A stretch of DNA of 64,000 bases from DASUPK01 sp963736685 (GTDB lineage: Bacteria; Actinomycetota; Thermoleophilia; Solirubrobacterales; 70-9), in the NCBI GenBank assembly GCA_963736685.1, contig CAVTPZ010000003.1:1-64000 (forward strand). The letters run 5' to 3'. This document shows positions 41,370 through 49,115 of the stretch, one piece after another. The first letter of the stretch is position 1; each line of letters starts with the position of its first letter. The notes beneath the pieces were generated by a model, which had not been told where the DNA came from, did not search any database, and worked only from the letters and a program-made list of their open reading frames with translations. The position numbers and the translations under genes were made by a program.

Positions 41370-42283
41370 GCCTGCCTGAGGCGGTCGAGCGGGACTACCC
41401 CCTGTCACGCCTGACCACGGTGCGGGCCGGCGGGTCCGCGGACTACTTCGCTCGTCCCGGCACCGAGGAGCGCCTTGTCGACCTGCTCTGCTGGGCGGAC
41501 GCCGAGGGCCTCCCCGTCGGGGTCGTCGGCTCGGGCTCGAACCTGCTGGTCGCCGACGACGGCTTTCGTGGCCTGGTGATGAAGCTGAACGGGGCACTGA
41601 CCCGGATCGAGCGGGCCGGAAGCGAGGTGGTCTGCGGGGGCGGAGCGCGGTTGCCCTCGGCCGCCGCAAAGGCTGCTGGATGGGGTCTGACCGGGCTCGA
41701 GTTCGGGGTGAACATCCCGGGCACCGTCGGCGGCGCGGTGCGGATGAATGCGAACGCGTACGGCGGCGAGCTCGGACAGGTCCTTGATCGGGTCGTGATC
41801 TGCACGCCCGGCGGGTCGGAGGACCGAGGGCCAGATGACCTGGGCTTCCGCTACCGCGGCTCGAACCTGGGCGACCGCGAGGTGGTCGCCAGGGCGACAT
41901 TCGCCCTGCGGGAGGCGGATCCGGCCGAAGTCAAGGCCACCATGGCGGACATGAGGCGCAGGCGAAAGGAGGCCCAGCCTTCGGGGATCAAGACGTTCGG
42001 CTCCACCTTCATGAACCCCGACGATCCCCGCGCGGAGGGCCGCTCCGCCGGTCAGCTGCTCGACGAGGCACATTGCCGTGGCCTCCAGGTCGGCGGAGCG
42101 CGACTGTCGCCGAAGCACGCCAACTTCGTTGAGAACACCGGCGGCGCAACCACCTCGGACATCCTCGCCGTGATGGCCGAGGCTCGGCTGAAGGTCCACG
42201 AGCGCTTCGGGGTGACGCTCGAGCCCGAGGTGCAGATTCTCGGAGAGGTGAGCTGGCCGGAGGAATGGAGCCTCGAACGGTGA
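41366..42283 (+). CDS. murB: UDP-N-acetylenolpyruvoylglucosamine reductase
   Basis: 305 aa from ATG 41366. FAD-binding VVGSGSNLLVADDGFRGLV, GVNIPGTVGGAVRMNANAYGGE, RYRGSNL, and the C-terminal FMNPDDPRAEGRSAGQLLDEA, HANFVENTGGATTSDIL match MurB (type I, short form). Reduces enolpyruvyl-UDP-GlcNAc with NADPH to UDP-MurNAc. The murC-murB-ftsQ order is common in Gram-positive dcw clusters. Confidence 0.96.
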   Translation: MSLPEAVERDYPLSRLTTVRAGGSADYFARPGTEERLVDLLCWADAEGLPVGVVGSGSNLLVADDGFRGLVMKLNGALTRIERAGSEVVCGGGARLPSAAAKAAGWGLTGLEFGVNIPGTVGGAVRMNANAYGGELGQVLDRVVICTPGGSEDRGPDDLGFRYRGSNLGDREVVARATFALREADPAEVKATMADMRRRRKEAQPSGIKTFGSTFMNPDDPRAEGRSAGQLLDEAHCRGLQVGGARLSPKHANFVENTGGATTSDILAVMAEARLKVHERFGVTLEPEVQILGEVSWPEEWSLER

Positions 42284-42293
42284 ATCGGAAGGA

Positions 42294-43079
42294 ATGGCAA
42301 CCAGAGCGCTGAACCCGCGCCGGCCCGTCGCGCCGCCGCGTACCCGGCCCAGGGCCAAACCCAGGCCCAGGCCCGCCGGGCGGAATGCGGTGGTTCGCCG
42401 CAGGGTGCTCGCCGCCGCGGTCATCCTGGTCGCCCTCTACGGCGGCTACATGCTCTGGTTCCGCGATCTGCCCCTGTTCGCGATTCAGGGCGTGACCATC
42501 AAGGGCGCGACCACCAATGAGCGTGAGATCAAGTCGGCTGTCGAGCGGGTGGCTGGGGACATGACCACCCTGCACATCAAGGACGACGAGCTGCGCGATG
42601 CGGTCGCTCGATTCCCGACCGTGGCATCGGTGGCGGCCAGCACGAGCTTCCCGCATGGCCTTCAGGTGACCGTGACCGAGCGTCTTCCGGTGGGCTTCGT
42701 CCAGATCAGGGGCCAGACGACCGCCGTATCGGCCGACGGCTACCTGCTCGCCGGCGCGGACTTCGACGCCAAGGCGCTGCCGCGGATCGAGGGGGCGGGC
42801 TCCCGCGGGGCGCGGCTCGACGAGGACGCGGCCGCGCAGGCGGCGATCCTCGGAGCGACGCCCGGCCCGCTCAAAAACCGGATTACGACCTCGACCTGGG
42901 ATGACCAGCGCGGGGGGGTCGTGGTCGACCTGCGGGACGGCCCGGAGGTCCGCTTCGGGGACGGTTCACGAGCCCAGGACAAGTGGCAGGCAGCGGTCGC
43001 GGTGCTCTCGGGCGACGAGCGGGGCACGCCGTCCTACCTCGACGTCAGCGTTCCTGACCGGCCGGTTTCCGGCGGCTGA
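42294..43079 (+). CDS. ftsQ: Cell division protein FtsQ/DivIB
   Basis: 261 aa from ATG 42294 with GGAAGG upstream. A basic Pro/Arg cytoplasmic tail (1-35), one membrane helix (VLAAAVILVALYGGYMLWF), then a POTRA domain (FAIQGVTIKGATTNEREIKSAVE) and the FtsQ beta domain (FPHGLQVTVTERLPVGFV). Links FtsL/FtsB to the divisome. Followed by a 310-base gap before ftsZ. Confidence 0.93.
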   Translation: MATRALNPRRPVAPPRTRPRAKPRPRPAGRNAVVRRRVLAAAVILVALYGGYMLWFRDLPLFAIQGVTIKGATTNEREIKSAVERVAGDMTTLHIKDDELRDAVARFPTVASVAASTSFPHGLQVTVTERLPVGFVQIRGQTTAVSADGYLLAGADFDAKALPRIEGAGSRGARLDEDAAAQAAILGATPGPLKNRITTSTWDDQRGGVVVDLRDGPEVRFGDGSRAQDKWQAAVAVLSGDERGTPSYLDVSVPDRPVSGG

Positions 43080-43389
43080 ACGCCGAGCGCCGCCCTCCGA
43101 GCCGAGGTCTGCAACGAGCCGTGCACGCCCATTCGGCCGGTTGAGCCGATTACCGAGCCCCGGAGACCCCCGTCGGGAGACCTCACCGGAAATGCATGAT
43201 TTGCAGGGCTTTCGTGTTCCCTCAACCAACCCTGTACCTCGACCTCGACACTAGACTCACCCAGCGGGAACCCTCAAGGGAGACTTGAGACTGCAGGCTT
43301 GCGCGAGGCAGGAAAGTGCGTACCCTGTTCGTAAATCGGTATTGCCCCACAGCCGAATCAGCGGTGAGGGGCTCGGAGCAGGACCAACA
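43080..43389 (+). other. 310-base region between ftsQ and ftsZ
   Basis: No gene is supported. The last 120 bases hold the inverted repeat and promoter candidate described at 43273-43326; the first 190 bases show no clear structure. The gap implies that ftsZ has its own promoter, as in most bacteria. Confidence 0.5.
43273..43326 (+). promoter_or_regulatory. Possible ftsZ promoter with an adjoining inverted repeat
   Basis: CTCAAG (43273-43278) and CTTGAG (43284-43289) form a 6-bp inverted repeat with a 5-base spacer, like an operator half-site pair. Ten bases downstream lies TTGCGC (43299-43304), 16 bases, TACCCT (43321-43326), a plausible sigma-70-type promoter 64 bases before the ftsZ start. 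Inferred from pattern only. Confidence 0.35.
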
Positions 43390-44472
43390 ATGGAAACGTC
43401 ATATCTGGCCGTAATCAAGGTCGTTGGTGTCGGTGGCGGCGGTTCGAACGCCGTCAGCCGCATGGTCGACGCGGGTCTCCGCGGCGTTGAGTTCGTCGCG
43501 GTCAACACCGATGCCCAAGCGCTCCAGGCCTGCGACGCCGACGTCAAGATCGGCATCGGCCACAACCTGACCAAGGGCCTCGGCGCGGGCGCGAACCCCG
43601 AGGTCGGCGCCGGCGCGGCTGCCGAGTCTCGCGATGAGATCAAGGACGCGCTGAAGGGCGCGGACATGATCTTCATCACCTGCGGCGAGGGTGGCGGCAC
43701 CGGTACCGGCGCTGCCCCGGTGATCGCCGAGATCGCCAAGCAGGAGATCGGCGCCCTCACGGTCGGAGCCGTCACCAAGCCCTTCGAGTTCGAGGGCAAG
43801 AAGCGCATGGCGCAGGCCGAGGAGGGCATCGACCGGCTGCGCAAGGAGGTCGACACCCTGATCACCGTCCCGAACGAGAAGCTCCTGCAGATCGTCGAGC
43901 GGCGGACCACGATCCTGGAGGCCTTCCGCGAGGCCGACGACATCCTGCGCCAGGGCGTGCAGGGCATCACCGACCTGATCACGATCCCCGGCCTGATCAA
44001 TCTCGACTTCGCCGACGTCCGCCTGGTCATGCACCAGGCCGGCTCGGCCCTGATGGGCGTCGGCACCGGGACCGGCGAGAACCGCGCCGTCGAGGCCGCC
44101 AAGGCGGCCATCACCTCTCCTCTGATCGAGGAGCAGATCGACGGCGCCAAGGGAATGCTTCTGAACGTCACCGGCGGCGAGGACCTCGGCCTCTTCGAGG
44201 TCAACGAGGCCGCGCGGATGTGCATCCAGGCGGCCGATTCGAACGCCAACATCGTCTTCGGCGCGGTGGTCGATTCCTCGATGCACGAGGAGGTCCGCGT
44301 CACCGTGATCGCGACCGGCTTCGAGGGCTTCGAGATGATCGCCCGGGCGCCGGAGTTCACCGCCCGCGCCGCGGAGCGCCGCCCGGCCGCGGGCGTGGGC
44401 CGCAGCAGCGAGTCGCTCTCGGACCTGCGCATCTCCGAGTCCGAGATCGACGTCCCGGACTTCCTGAAGTAG
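43390..44472 (+). CDS. ftsZ: Cell division protein FtsZ
   Basis: 360 aa from ATG 43390 after GGAGCAGGA; the frame is open upstream but without FtsZ residues. VVGVGGGGSNAV, FVAVNTDAQAL, the tubulin signature GEGGGTGTGAAPV, and the T7 loop LINLDFADVR with catalytic Asp are intact. The C-terminal linker is short, and the tail peptide ends EIDVPDFLK, the usual docking site for SepF or FtsW-type partners. Forms the Z ring. No ftsA lies in the cluster. Confidence 0.98.
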   Translation: METSYLAVIKVVGVGGGGSNAVSRMVDAGLRGVEFVAVNTDAQALQACDADVKIGIGHNLTKGLGAGANPEVGAGAAAESRDEIKDALKGADMIFITCGEGGGTGTGAAPVIAEIAKQEIGALTVGAVTKPFEFEGKKRMAQAEEGIDRLRKEVDTLITVPNEKLLQIVERRTTILEAFREADDILRQGVQGITDLITIPGLINLDFADVRLVMHQAGSALMGVGTGTGENRAVEAAKAAITSPLIEEQIDGAKGMLLNVTGGEDLGLFEVNEAARMCIQAADSNANIVFGAVVDSSMHEEVRVTVIATGFEGFEMIARAPEFTARAAERRPAAGVGRSSESLSDLRISESEIDVPDFLK

Positions 44473-44500
44473 AGCTCCCGCCGCGAGTAGGTTGGTCCGC

Positions 44501-45214
44501 ATGAGCGGACCGCGAAAGGCCGTCGAGGCGATCCGGGCGGTGCTCGTCGTGGTGGGCGGTCCGCTTGTCCTCCTGATCGCGGCAATCGCCTCCGTGCGCT
44601 CGGCGCTTCGCTCGCTGGCGAAGGCGCAACCGCCCTCACCGCCGGCGGTCCTCGGTGTGGGGGCCCTCGTGGCGTACCTGGGGCCGGTGCGCCGATGGAT
44701 GCGGAACTGGGGTGCACGCGAGAAGCAGGGCACGACCACGGAACCTGTTCGCGCGATCGAAATCGACGCCCCGGCCGACCGGGTCTGGCCGTGGCTCGCG
44801 CAGCTCGGACAGGACCATGGCGGCTTCTACAGCTACGAGTGGCTGGAGAACCTGGCGGGGTGCCGCATGCGTAACGCCGATCGCATTCACCCGGAGTGGC
44901 AGCACCGGGAGATCGGAGAGCGCGTGATGCTTCACCCGCTGGTCGGGCTCCCGGTGAGCCGATTCGATCCCGGCCGCGAGATCGCCCTGGAAGGCTGGGG
45001 CTCGTTCGGCGTCGAGCCGCTCGGAGAGAGTCGCAGCAGGGTGGTGTGCCGCGGTGAGCCTCACGAGAGCCCGTTGTATGCGCCCTACTACGTCGGCCTG
45101 ATTGAGCTGCCGCACTTCGTGATGGAGCGCAGGATGCTGCTCGGGATCAAGGAGCGCGCAGAGCGCGGCGGGCCTCGGCCTCCTCGCGCTCGAGGAAGAC
45201 TTCGGCTCGCGTGA
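44501..45214 (+). CDS. SRPBCC-like protein with N-terminal membrane anchor
   Basis: 237 aa from ATG 44501. Residues 12-35 form a membrane helix (VLVVVGGPLVLLIAAIASV). Residues about 80-215 look like a START/SRPBCC fold (AIEIDAPADRVWPWLAQLGQDHGGFYSYEWLENLAG, EIALEGWGSFGV). The end is an Arg/Pro-rich stretch overlapping the convergent gene by 68 bases, so the real end may be earlier if an indel is present. Function unknown; such proteins bind hydrophobic ligands. Confidence 0.75.
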   Translation: MSGPRKAVEAIRAVLVVVGGPLVLLIAAIASVRSALRSLAKAQPPSPPAVLGVGALVAYLGPVRRWMRNWGAREKQGTTTEPVRAIEIDAPADRVWPWLAQLGQDHGGFYSYEWLENLAGCRMRNADRIHPEWQHREIGERVMLHPLVGLPVSRFDPGREIALEGWGSFGVEPLGESRSRVVCRGEPHESPLYAPYYVGLIELPHFVMERRMLLGIKERAERGGPRPPRARGRLRLA

Positions 45215-45545
45215 TCAGGCCGTCCTCGCCGAAGGTCCAGACCGTCAGGGCGCCGACCTCCATCTCGATGCCGCTACCGGCGCCGCGCATGGTGCCGCGC
45301 GTGCGAACAAGCACCCGGTTCCCCTCGATCTCATGCGACACCGGCTCAAGCACCTGGGATTCGAACGCGTCGGGCTCCAGCCACGAGCGGATCGCATCCC
45401 AGCCACGGATCTCCCCGTGACCGCCAACGCGGACCACGATCATGTCCGGGTGCGCCAGGGTGGTCAGCGCGTCGAACTCCGCCCGGTTGAATGCCTCGTA
45501 GACGGTGTTCAACCGCTCGACCATTTCCTCGTCCGTCAGGGTCAC
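45147..45545 (-). CDS. SnoaL/NTF2-like protein
   Basis: 132 aa from GTG 45545. EEMVERLNTVYEAFNRAEFDAL, AHPDMIVVR, IRGWDAIRSWLEP and TVWTFGEDGLITRAEVFLEREEA are typical of the SnoaL-like polyketide-cyclase/ketosteroid-isomerase fold. The frame is open to 45878 but the upstream part is Arg/Ser noise antisense to gcvT. Divergent from gcvT across 22 bases. Function cannot be told from sequence. Confidence 0.88.
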   Translation of the reverse strand: MTLTDEEMVERLNTVYEAFNRAEFDALTTLAHPDMIVVRVGGHGEIRGWDAIRSWLEPDAFESQVLEPVSHEIEGNRVLVRTRGTMRGAGSGIEMEVGALTVWTFGEDGLITRAEVFLEREEAEARRALRAP

Positions 45546-45567
45546 GAGCGTCAGTATCGTGGCCACG

Positions 45568-46650
45568 ATGGAAGCCGGGATCCTGAAGAGAACGCCGCTG
45601 TACGAAGCGCACGTCGCCGCGGGCGCGAAGCTCGTGCCGTTCGCCGGCTGGGAGATGCCCGTGGAGTACGACGGGATCAAGGCCGAGCACCTGCGCGTGC
45701 GCAACAGCTGCGGCGTCTTCGATGTCTCCCACATGGGCGAGATCGAGACCGAGGGACCGCAGGCTGCGGAGCTCCTGCAGCGGCTGCTCTCCAACGACGT
45801 CTCGAAGATCGGGCTGGGTGGGGCGCAGTACTCGTGCCTCTGCCGCGAGAACGGCGGCGTCCTCGACGACCTCTTCACCTACCGCCTGGGCGAGGACCGC
45901 TACCTGACCGTGACCAACGCCGCGAACCACGAGCGCGACCTGGAGTGGTTCGAGGCGCACGCCGTCGAATTCGAGGCTGAGGTGCGCGACCGGATCGAGG
46001 CTTACGCGATGCTGGCGGTCCAGGGCCCGCAGGCTCCGCAGATCGTCCAGCGCATCACCGACGGGGAACTGCCGCCTCGCTTCAAGACCGCGCGGCTGCC
46101 CGTCGCCGGTGCTCCCACGCTCGTCTGCGGCACCGGGTACACGGGCGAGGACGGAGTCGAGCTGCTGATGGCTCCGGAGGATGCGAGAACCGTGTGGGAC
46201 GCGCTGCTCGGCGGTGGGGCCGAGCCGGCGGGCCTGGGTGCCCGGGACACGCTCCGGCTCGAGGTCAACTACTGCCTCTACGGCAACGACCTGACCGAGG
46301 AGAGGAACCCGATCGAGGCCGCGCTCGGCTGGTGCGTCAAGGAGGACACCGGTTTCATCGGCTCCGAGGCCTGCCGCCGGGAGCGCGAGGAGGGCCCGAG
46401 AGAGCTGCTCGAGCCCTTCGTGATCACCGGCGCGGGGATTCCAAGACAGGACAACCCGATCCTCTCCGGTGACGAAGAGGTGGGCGTGGTGACCAGCGGG
46501 ACGCTCTCGCCGTGCCTCGAGGTAGGCATCGGCATGGGCTACGTCCGCGCCGATCTCGCCGAGCCTGGAACCGCAATCGAGATCGACGTGCGCGGCAAGC
46601 GGCGCGAGGCGGAGATCCGCGAGCGGCCGCTCTACTCCAAGGACGGATAG
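45568..46650 (+). CDS. gcvT: Glycine cleavage system T protein (aminomethyltransferase)
   Basis: 360 aa from ATG 45568. LKRTPLYEAHVAAGAKLVPFAGWEMPVEY, VFDVSHMGEIE, GVLDDLFTYRL, GTGYTGEDGVELL and LEVNYCLYGNDL are GcvT signatures. Transfers the methylene group from aminomethyl-lipoyl GcvH to tetrahydrofolate, releasing ammonia. gcvH follows after 11 bases; the P-protein genes are 2.5 kb downstream. Confidence 0.97.
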   Translation: MEAGILKRTPLYEAHVAAGAKLVPFAGWEMPVEYDGIKAEHLRVRNSCGVFDVSHMGEIETEGPQAAELLQRLLSNDVSKIGLGGAQYSCLCRENGGVLDDLFTYRLGEDRYLTVTNAANHERDLEWFEAHAVEFEAEVRDRIEAYAMLAVQGPQAPQIVQRITDGELPPRFKTARLPVAGAPTLVCGTGYTGEDGVELLMAPEDARTVWDALLGGGAEPAGLGARDTLRLEVNYCLYGNDLTEERNPIEAALGWCVKEDTGFIGSEACRREREEGPRELLEPFVITGAGIPRQDNPILSGDEEVGVVTSGTLSPCLEVGIGMGYVRADLAEPGTAIEIDVRGKRREAEIRERPLYSKDG

Positions 46651-46661
46651 GTTTCCGGGCC

Positions 46662-47057
46662 GTGGCCGACGAGAGCTACCCCGAGGACCTTCGGTACCAC
46701 CCGGAGCACGACTGGGCGCGCATCGAGGGAGAGACCGCCACCTTCGGTGTCACCTGGTACGCGCAGGACGCCCTCGGCGAGGTCGTCTTCTACGAGCCGC
46801 CCGAGGTCGGCAAGACGCTCAGCAAGGACGAGGCCTATGCCGAGGTCGAGTCCGTGAAGGCCGTCTCGGACGTCTACGCGCCGCTCTCCGGCGAGGTGAC
46901 CGAGGTGAACTCGGCCCTGGCCGAGAACCCGGAGAAGATCAACCAGGACCCATACGGGGAGGGCTGGATGGTGAAGGTGAAGCTCTCGGACCCTTCCGAC
47001 GCCGACGCGCTGATGGACGCTGCCGCGTACAAGAAGCTGCTCGAAGACGAGTCCTAG
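46662..47057 (+). CDS. gcvH: Glycine cleavage system H protein
   Basis: 131 aa from GTG 46662. LRYHPEHDWARIEG, FGVTWYAQDALGEVVF and the lipoylation site EVESVKAVSDVYAPLSG with Lys66. Carries the aminomethyl group between GcvP and GcvT. The frame is open upstream inside gcvT, but this GTG gives the normal length. Confidence 0.96.
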   Translation: MADESYPEDLRYHPEHDWARIEGETATFGVTWYAQDALGEVVFYEPPEVGKTLSKDEAYAEVESVKAVSDVYAPLSGEVTEVNSALAENPEKINQDPYGEGWMVKVKLSDPSDADALMDAAAYKKLLEDES

Positions 47058-47079
47058 GGGCGGCGCTGCCGGGATCGTC

Positions 47080-47829
47080 GTGAGCGGCCAAGCCCTCGGA
47101 CTGGCGGTCTCGGTCTTCCTCGCCTGCGCGGTGGAGGCGGTCGAGGCGCTCACGATCGTGCTTGCCGTCGGAACCACCCGCAGCTGGCGCTCGGCGCTGA
47201 GTGGAACCGCTGCCGCGATCGTCGTCCTGGCGGCGACTACCGCGATCCTGGGGCCGGGTCTCACCTCCCTGCCGATCAACACCCTGCGGCTGGTCGTTGG
47301 AGGGCTGTTGCTCGTGTTCGGCCTCCAGTGGCTGAGGAAGGCAATTCTTCGAGCTGCGGGACTCAAGTCCCAGCACGACGAGGAGGAGATCTATCGCGAG
47401 GAGGCGGATGCGGCCCGTGCGGCGGGGATTCCCAACACGGGACTCGATGGCTACTCGTTCACCATCGCCTTCAAGGGCGTCCTGCTGGAGGGCCTGGAGG
47501 TGGTCTTCATCGCCCTCACCTTCGGCGCCAACCAGCATCGCCTCGGCCTGGCCGCCGCTTCCGCGACCGCCGCGGTCCTCCTGGTGGTGGGTGTCGGGGT
47601 GGTGGTTCGTCATCCGCTTGCCCGCGCACCGGAGAACGCAATGAAGTTCAGCGTCGGCGTGATGCTGACGTCATTCGGGATCTTCTGGGGGGCCGAGGGG
47701 GCTGGAGCGGACTGGCCTGGGGGCGACGCCGCTCTGCTCGTGGTCATTCCCGCCGTTCTCGCCTTCTCACTTCTCCTGGTGCGCCTCTTCGGCCCTCACA
47801 GTGCCCAAGGAAGGGCGGTTCAGGCGTGA
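47080..47829 (+). CDS. Integral membrane protein with two E-x-x-E motifs
   Basis: 249 aa from GTG 47080. Seven hydrophobic segments in two related halves. Helix 1 has FLACAVEAVEALTIVLAVG and helix 4 FKGVLLEGLEVVFIALTFGA, each with Glu pairs (EAVE, EGLE) on a helix. This arrangement recalls ion-transport folds such as FTR1, TerC and UPF0016, where paired acidic residues bind metal. The loop between the halves is acidic (QHDEEEIYREEAD). A metal or cation transporter is a guess; the family looks like the uncharacterised COG4280 type. Coupled to the next small gene. Confidence 0.75.
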   Translation: MSGQALGLAVSVFLACAVEAVEALTIVLAVGTTRSWRSALSGTAAAIVVLAATTAILGPGLTSLPINTLRLVVGGLLLVFGLQWLRKAILRAAGLKSQHDEEEIYREEADAARAAGIPNTGLDGYSFTIAFKGVLLEGLEVVFIALTFGANQHRLGLAAASATAAVLLVVGVGVVVRHPLARAPENAMKFSVGVMLTSFGIFWGAEGAGADWPGGDAALLVVIPAVLAFSLLLVRLFGPHSAQGRAVQA

Positions 47830-48032
47830 CTCGGGTGCGCGACGCAGCCGTGGGAATCTGGGAGTTCGTGGCCGGCGATGACTGGGTCACCGCGGCGGGA
47901 GTGGTGGTTGCGCTCGGACTGACCGCGCTGGTCAGCCAGGGCGGCTCCGGTTGGTTCGTGATGCCGGTGGCGGTGGCGTTCCTCCTCGCCCTCTCGATCT
48001 GGAGGGAGGCGCGGAACCGCCGCCACGACTGA
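47826..48032 (+). CDS. Small two-helix membrane protein
   Basis: 68 aa from GTG 47826, overlapping the previous stop by 4 bases. Two hydrophobic segments (VTAAGVVVALGLTALVSQ and GWFVMPVAVAFLLALSIW) and an Arg/His-rich tail. No family recognised. Tight coupling to the E-x-x-E membrane protein suggests that it is a partner or small subunit. Confidence 0.7.
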   Translation: MTRVRDAAVGIWEFVAGDDWVTAAGVVVALGLTALVSQGGSGWFVMPVAVAFLLALSIWREARNRRHD

Positions 48033-48045
48033 GCGCCTGACCCAT

Positions 48046-48240
48046 CACGGTTGCCGCGGCGCCCAATCGCCGCGAGGGCCTCCTCCTTGGTCTCGTACTC
48101 GTCGAGCCTGACGATCAGGCCGTCCTTGAACTCGTAGACGTGGGTGACCAGGATCTCGACCGGCACACCGCTCTCCCGCCCGGTGCCCCATTGGCGGTTC
48201 GGGACCGCCACGGAATCGCCGGCCTCGACGACTCGAGCAC
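48046..48240 (-). pseudogene. Remnant of a SnoaL/NTF2-like gene
   Basis: Reads RVVEAGDSVAVPNRQWGTGR, then SGVPVEILVTHVYEFKDGLIVRLDEYETKEEALAAIG, the standard last third of a SnoaL-like protein. No start codon or N-terminal two thirds is present to the right, where the fluoride riboswitch lies on the other strand. The frame runs on past the usual end into the neighbouring gene without a stop. Likely a decayed copy; the intact paralogue at 45147 is only distantly similar. Confidence 0.6.
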
Positions 48241-48267
48241 CTCGGCGCAGTATCCCGCTACGGTTTC

Positions 48268-48335
48268 TCGTGAGCGATGAGGCTCGCTCCTAACCGCGGT
48301 TAGCGCCGCTGATGGCCTCTACCCCGATGTCTACG
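48268..48335 (+). promoter_or_regulatory. Fluoride riboswitch (crcB motif)
   Basis: Conserved crcB-RNA blocks are present in order: GAGCGATGAGGCTCGCTCC, TAACCGC, then GCCGCTGATGGCCTCTACC. The GATG and CTGATGGC...CTAC elements and the pseudoknot-forming strands match the fluoride riboswitch consensus. It lies 18-30 bases before crcB. Expected to switch the gene on when fluoride binds. Confidence 0.85.
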
Positions 48336-48352
48336 ACACCAGGAGGTCCTCA

Positions 48353-48724
48353 GTGACATACGCGTTGATTGCGATCTTCGGCGCCGCGGGGGCGGTCAGC
48401 CGCTATTGGGTGGACGGGCGGATCAGCGATCTGACCCACGGGCAATTTCCATGGGGCACCTTCGCGATCAACGTGATCGGCGCGTTCGCGCTGGGGATCC
48501 TGGTGGCCCTGACCACGGAAAGGCTGCTCCTCAGCCCGAACTGGCGGATCGCGCTCGGGATCGGCTTCCTGGGCTCGTTCACGACCTTCTCGACCTATGC
48601 GTACGAGAGCGTCAAGCTCGCCGAGGACGGCGCGGTCGGCCTCGCTCTGGTGAACTCCGTCGGCATGGTTGCCCTGGGGCTGCTCGCTGCCGCTCTCGGC
48701 CTCGCGCTGGGGAGGACGCTGTGA
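48353..48724 (+). CDS. crcB: Fluoride exporter CrcB/Fluc
   Basis: 123 aa from GTG 48353 with AGGAGG upstream. Four membrane helices; GAAGAVSRYWVDG, FPWGTFAINVIGAFALGIL (with the pore-lining Asn) and GFLGSFTTFSTYAYES (the Phe box and Na+ site) are Fluc signatures. Works as a dual-topology dimer; only one gene is present, so a homodimer is likely. Controlled by the fluoride riboswitch just upstream. Confidence 0.96.
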   Translation: MTYALIAIFGAAGAVSRYWVDGRISDLTHGQFPWGTFAINVIGAFALGILVALTTERLLLSPNWRIALGIGFLGSFTTFSTYAYESVKLAEDGAVGLALVNSVGMVALGLLAAALGLALGRTL

Positions 48725-49065
48725 AGCTCGAGGGTGAGGGCAAGCTGCTGCGGATCTTCATCGGCGAGTCCGACAAGCACGGGCGCAAGCCGCTCTACCA
48801 GGCGATCGTGGAGATGCTCCGCGAGGAGGGGATGGCCGGTGCGACGGTGCTGCGGGGGGTCGAGGGCTTCGGCGCCAAGTCTCACCTCCACACGGCCCGG
48901 ATCCTGCGGCTCTCCGAGGACCTGCCCATCGTGATCGAGGTCGCCGATACAGCCGAACGGATCGAGGCGATCATGCCCAAGATCGACGAGATGGTGACCG
49001 ACGGCATGGTCACCCTCGAGAAGGTCGAGGTCGTCACCTACCGGGCGCAGGAGAAGCCCGACTAG
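48721..49065 (+). CDS. DUF190 family protein
   Basis: 114 aa from GTG 48721, overlapping the crcB stop. LLRIFIGESDKHGRKPLYQAIVEMLREEGMAGATVLRG and LSEDLPIVIEVADTAERIEAIMP are typical of DUF190, a small PII-like fold often encoded beside crcB. A regulatory role toward the exporter is plausible from conserved linkage, but unproven. Confidence 0.92.
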   Translation: MKLEGEGKLLRIFIGESDKHGRKPLYQAIVEMLREEGMAGATVLRGVEGFGAKSHLHTARILRLSEDLPIVIEVADTAERIEAIMPKIDEMVTDGMVTLEKVEVVTYRAQEKPD

Positions 49066-49115
49066 CCCGGCAGCTCGTCCGGCCCATCGGTGCCCCCGTC
49101 TACGATGATCTGCCT

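Noticed and set aside
49066..49115. Glycine riboswitch before gcvPA
   Set aside because: Only 50 bases are available and the conserved tandem aptamer elements are absent; none is seen before gcvT either.
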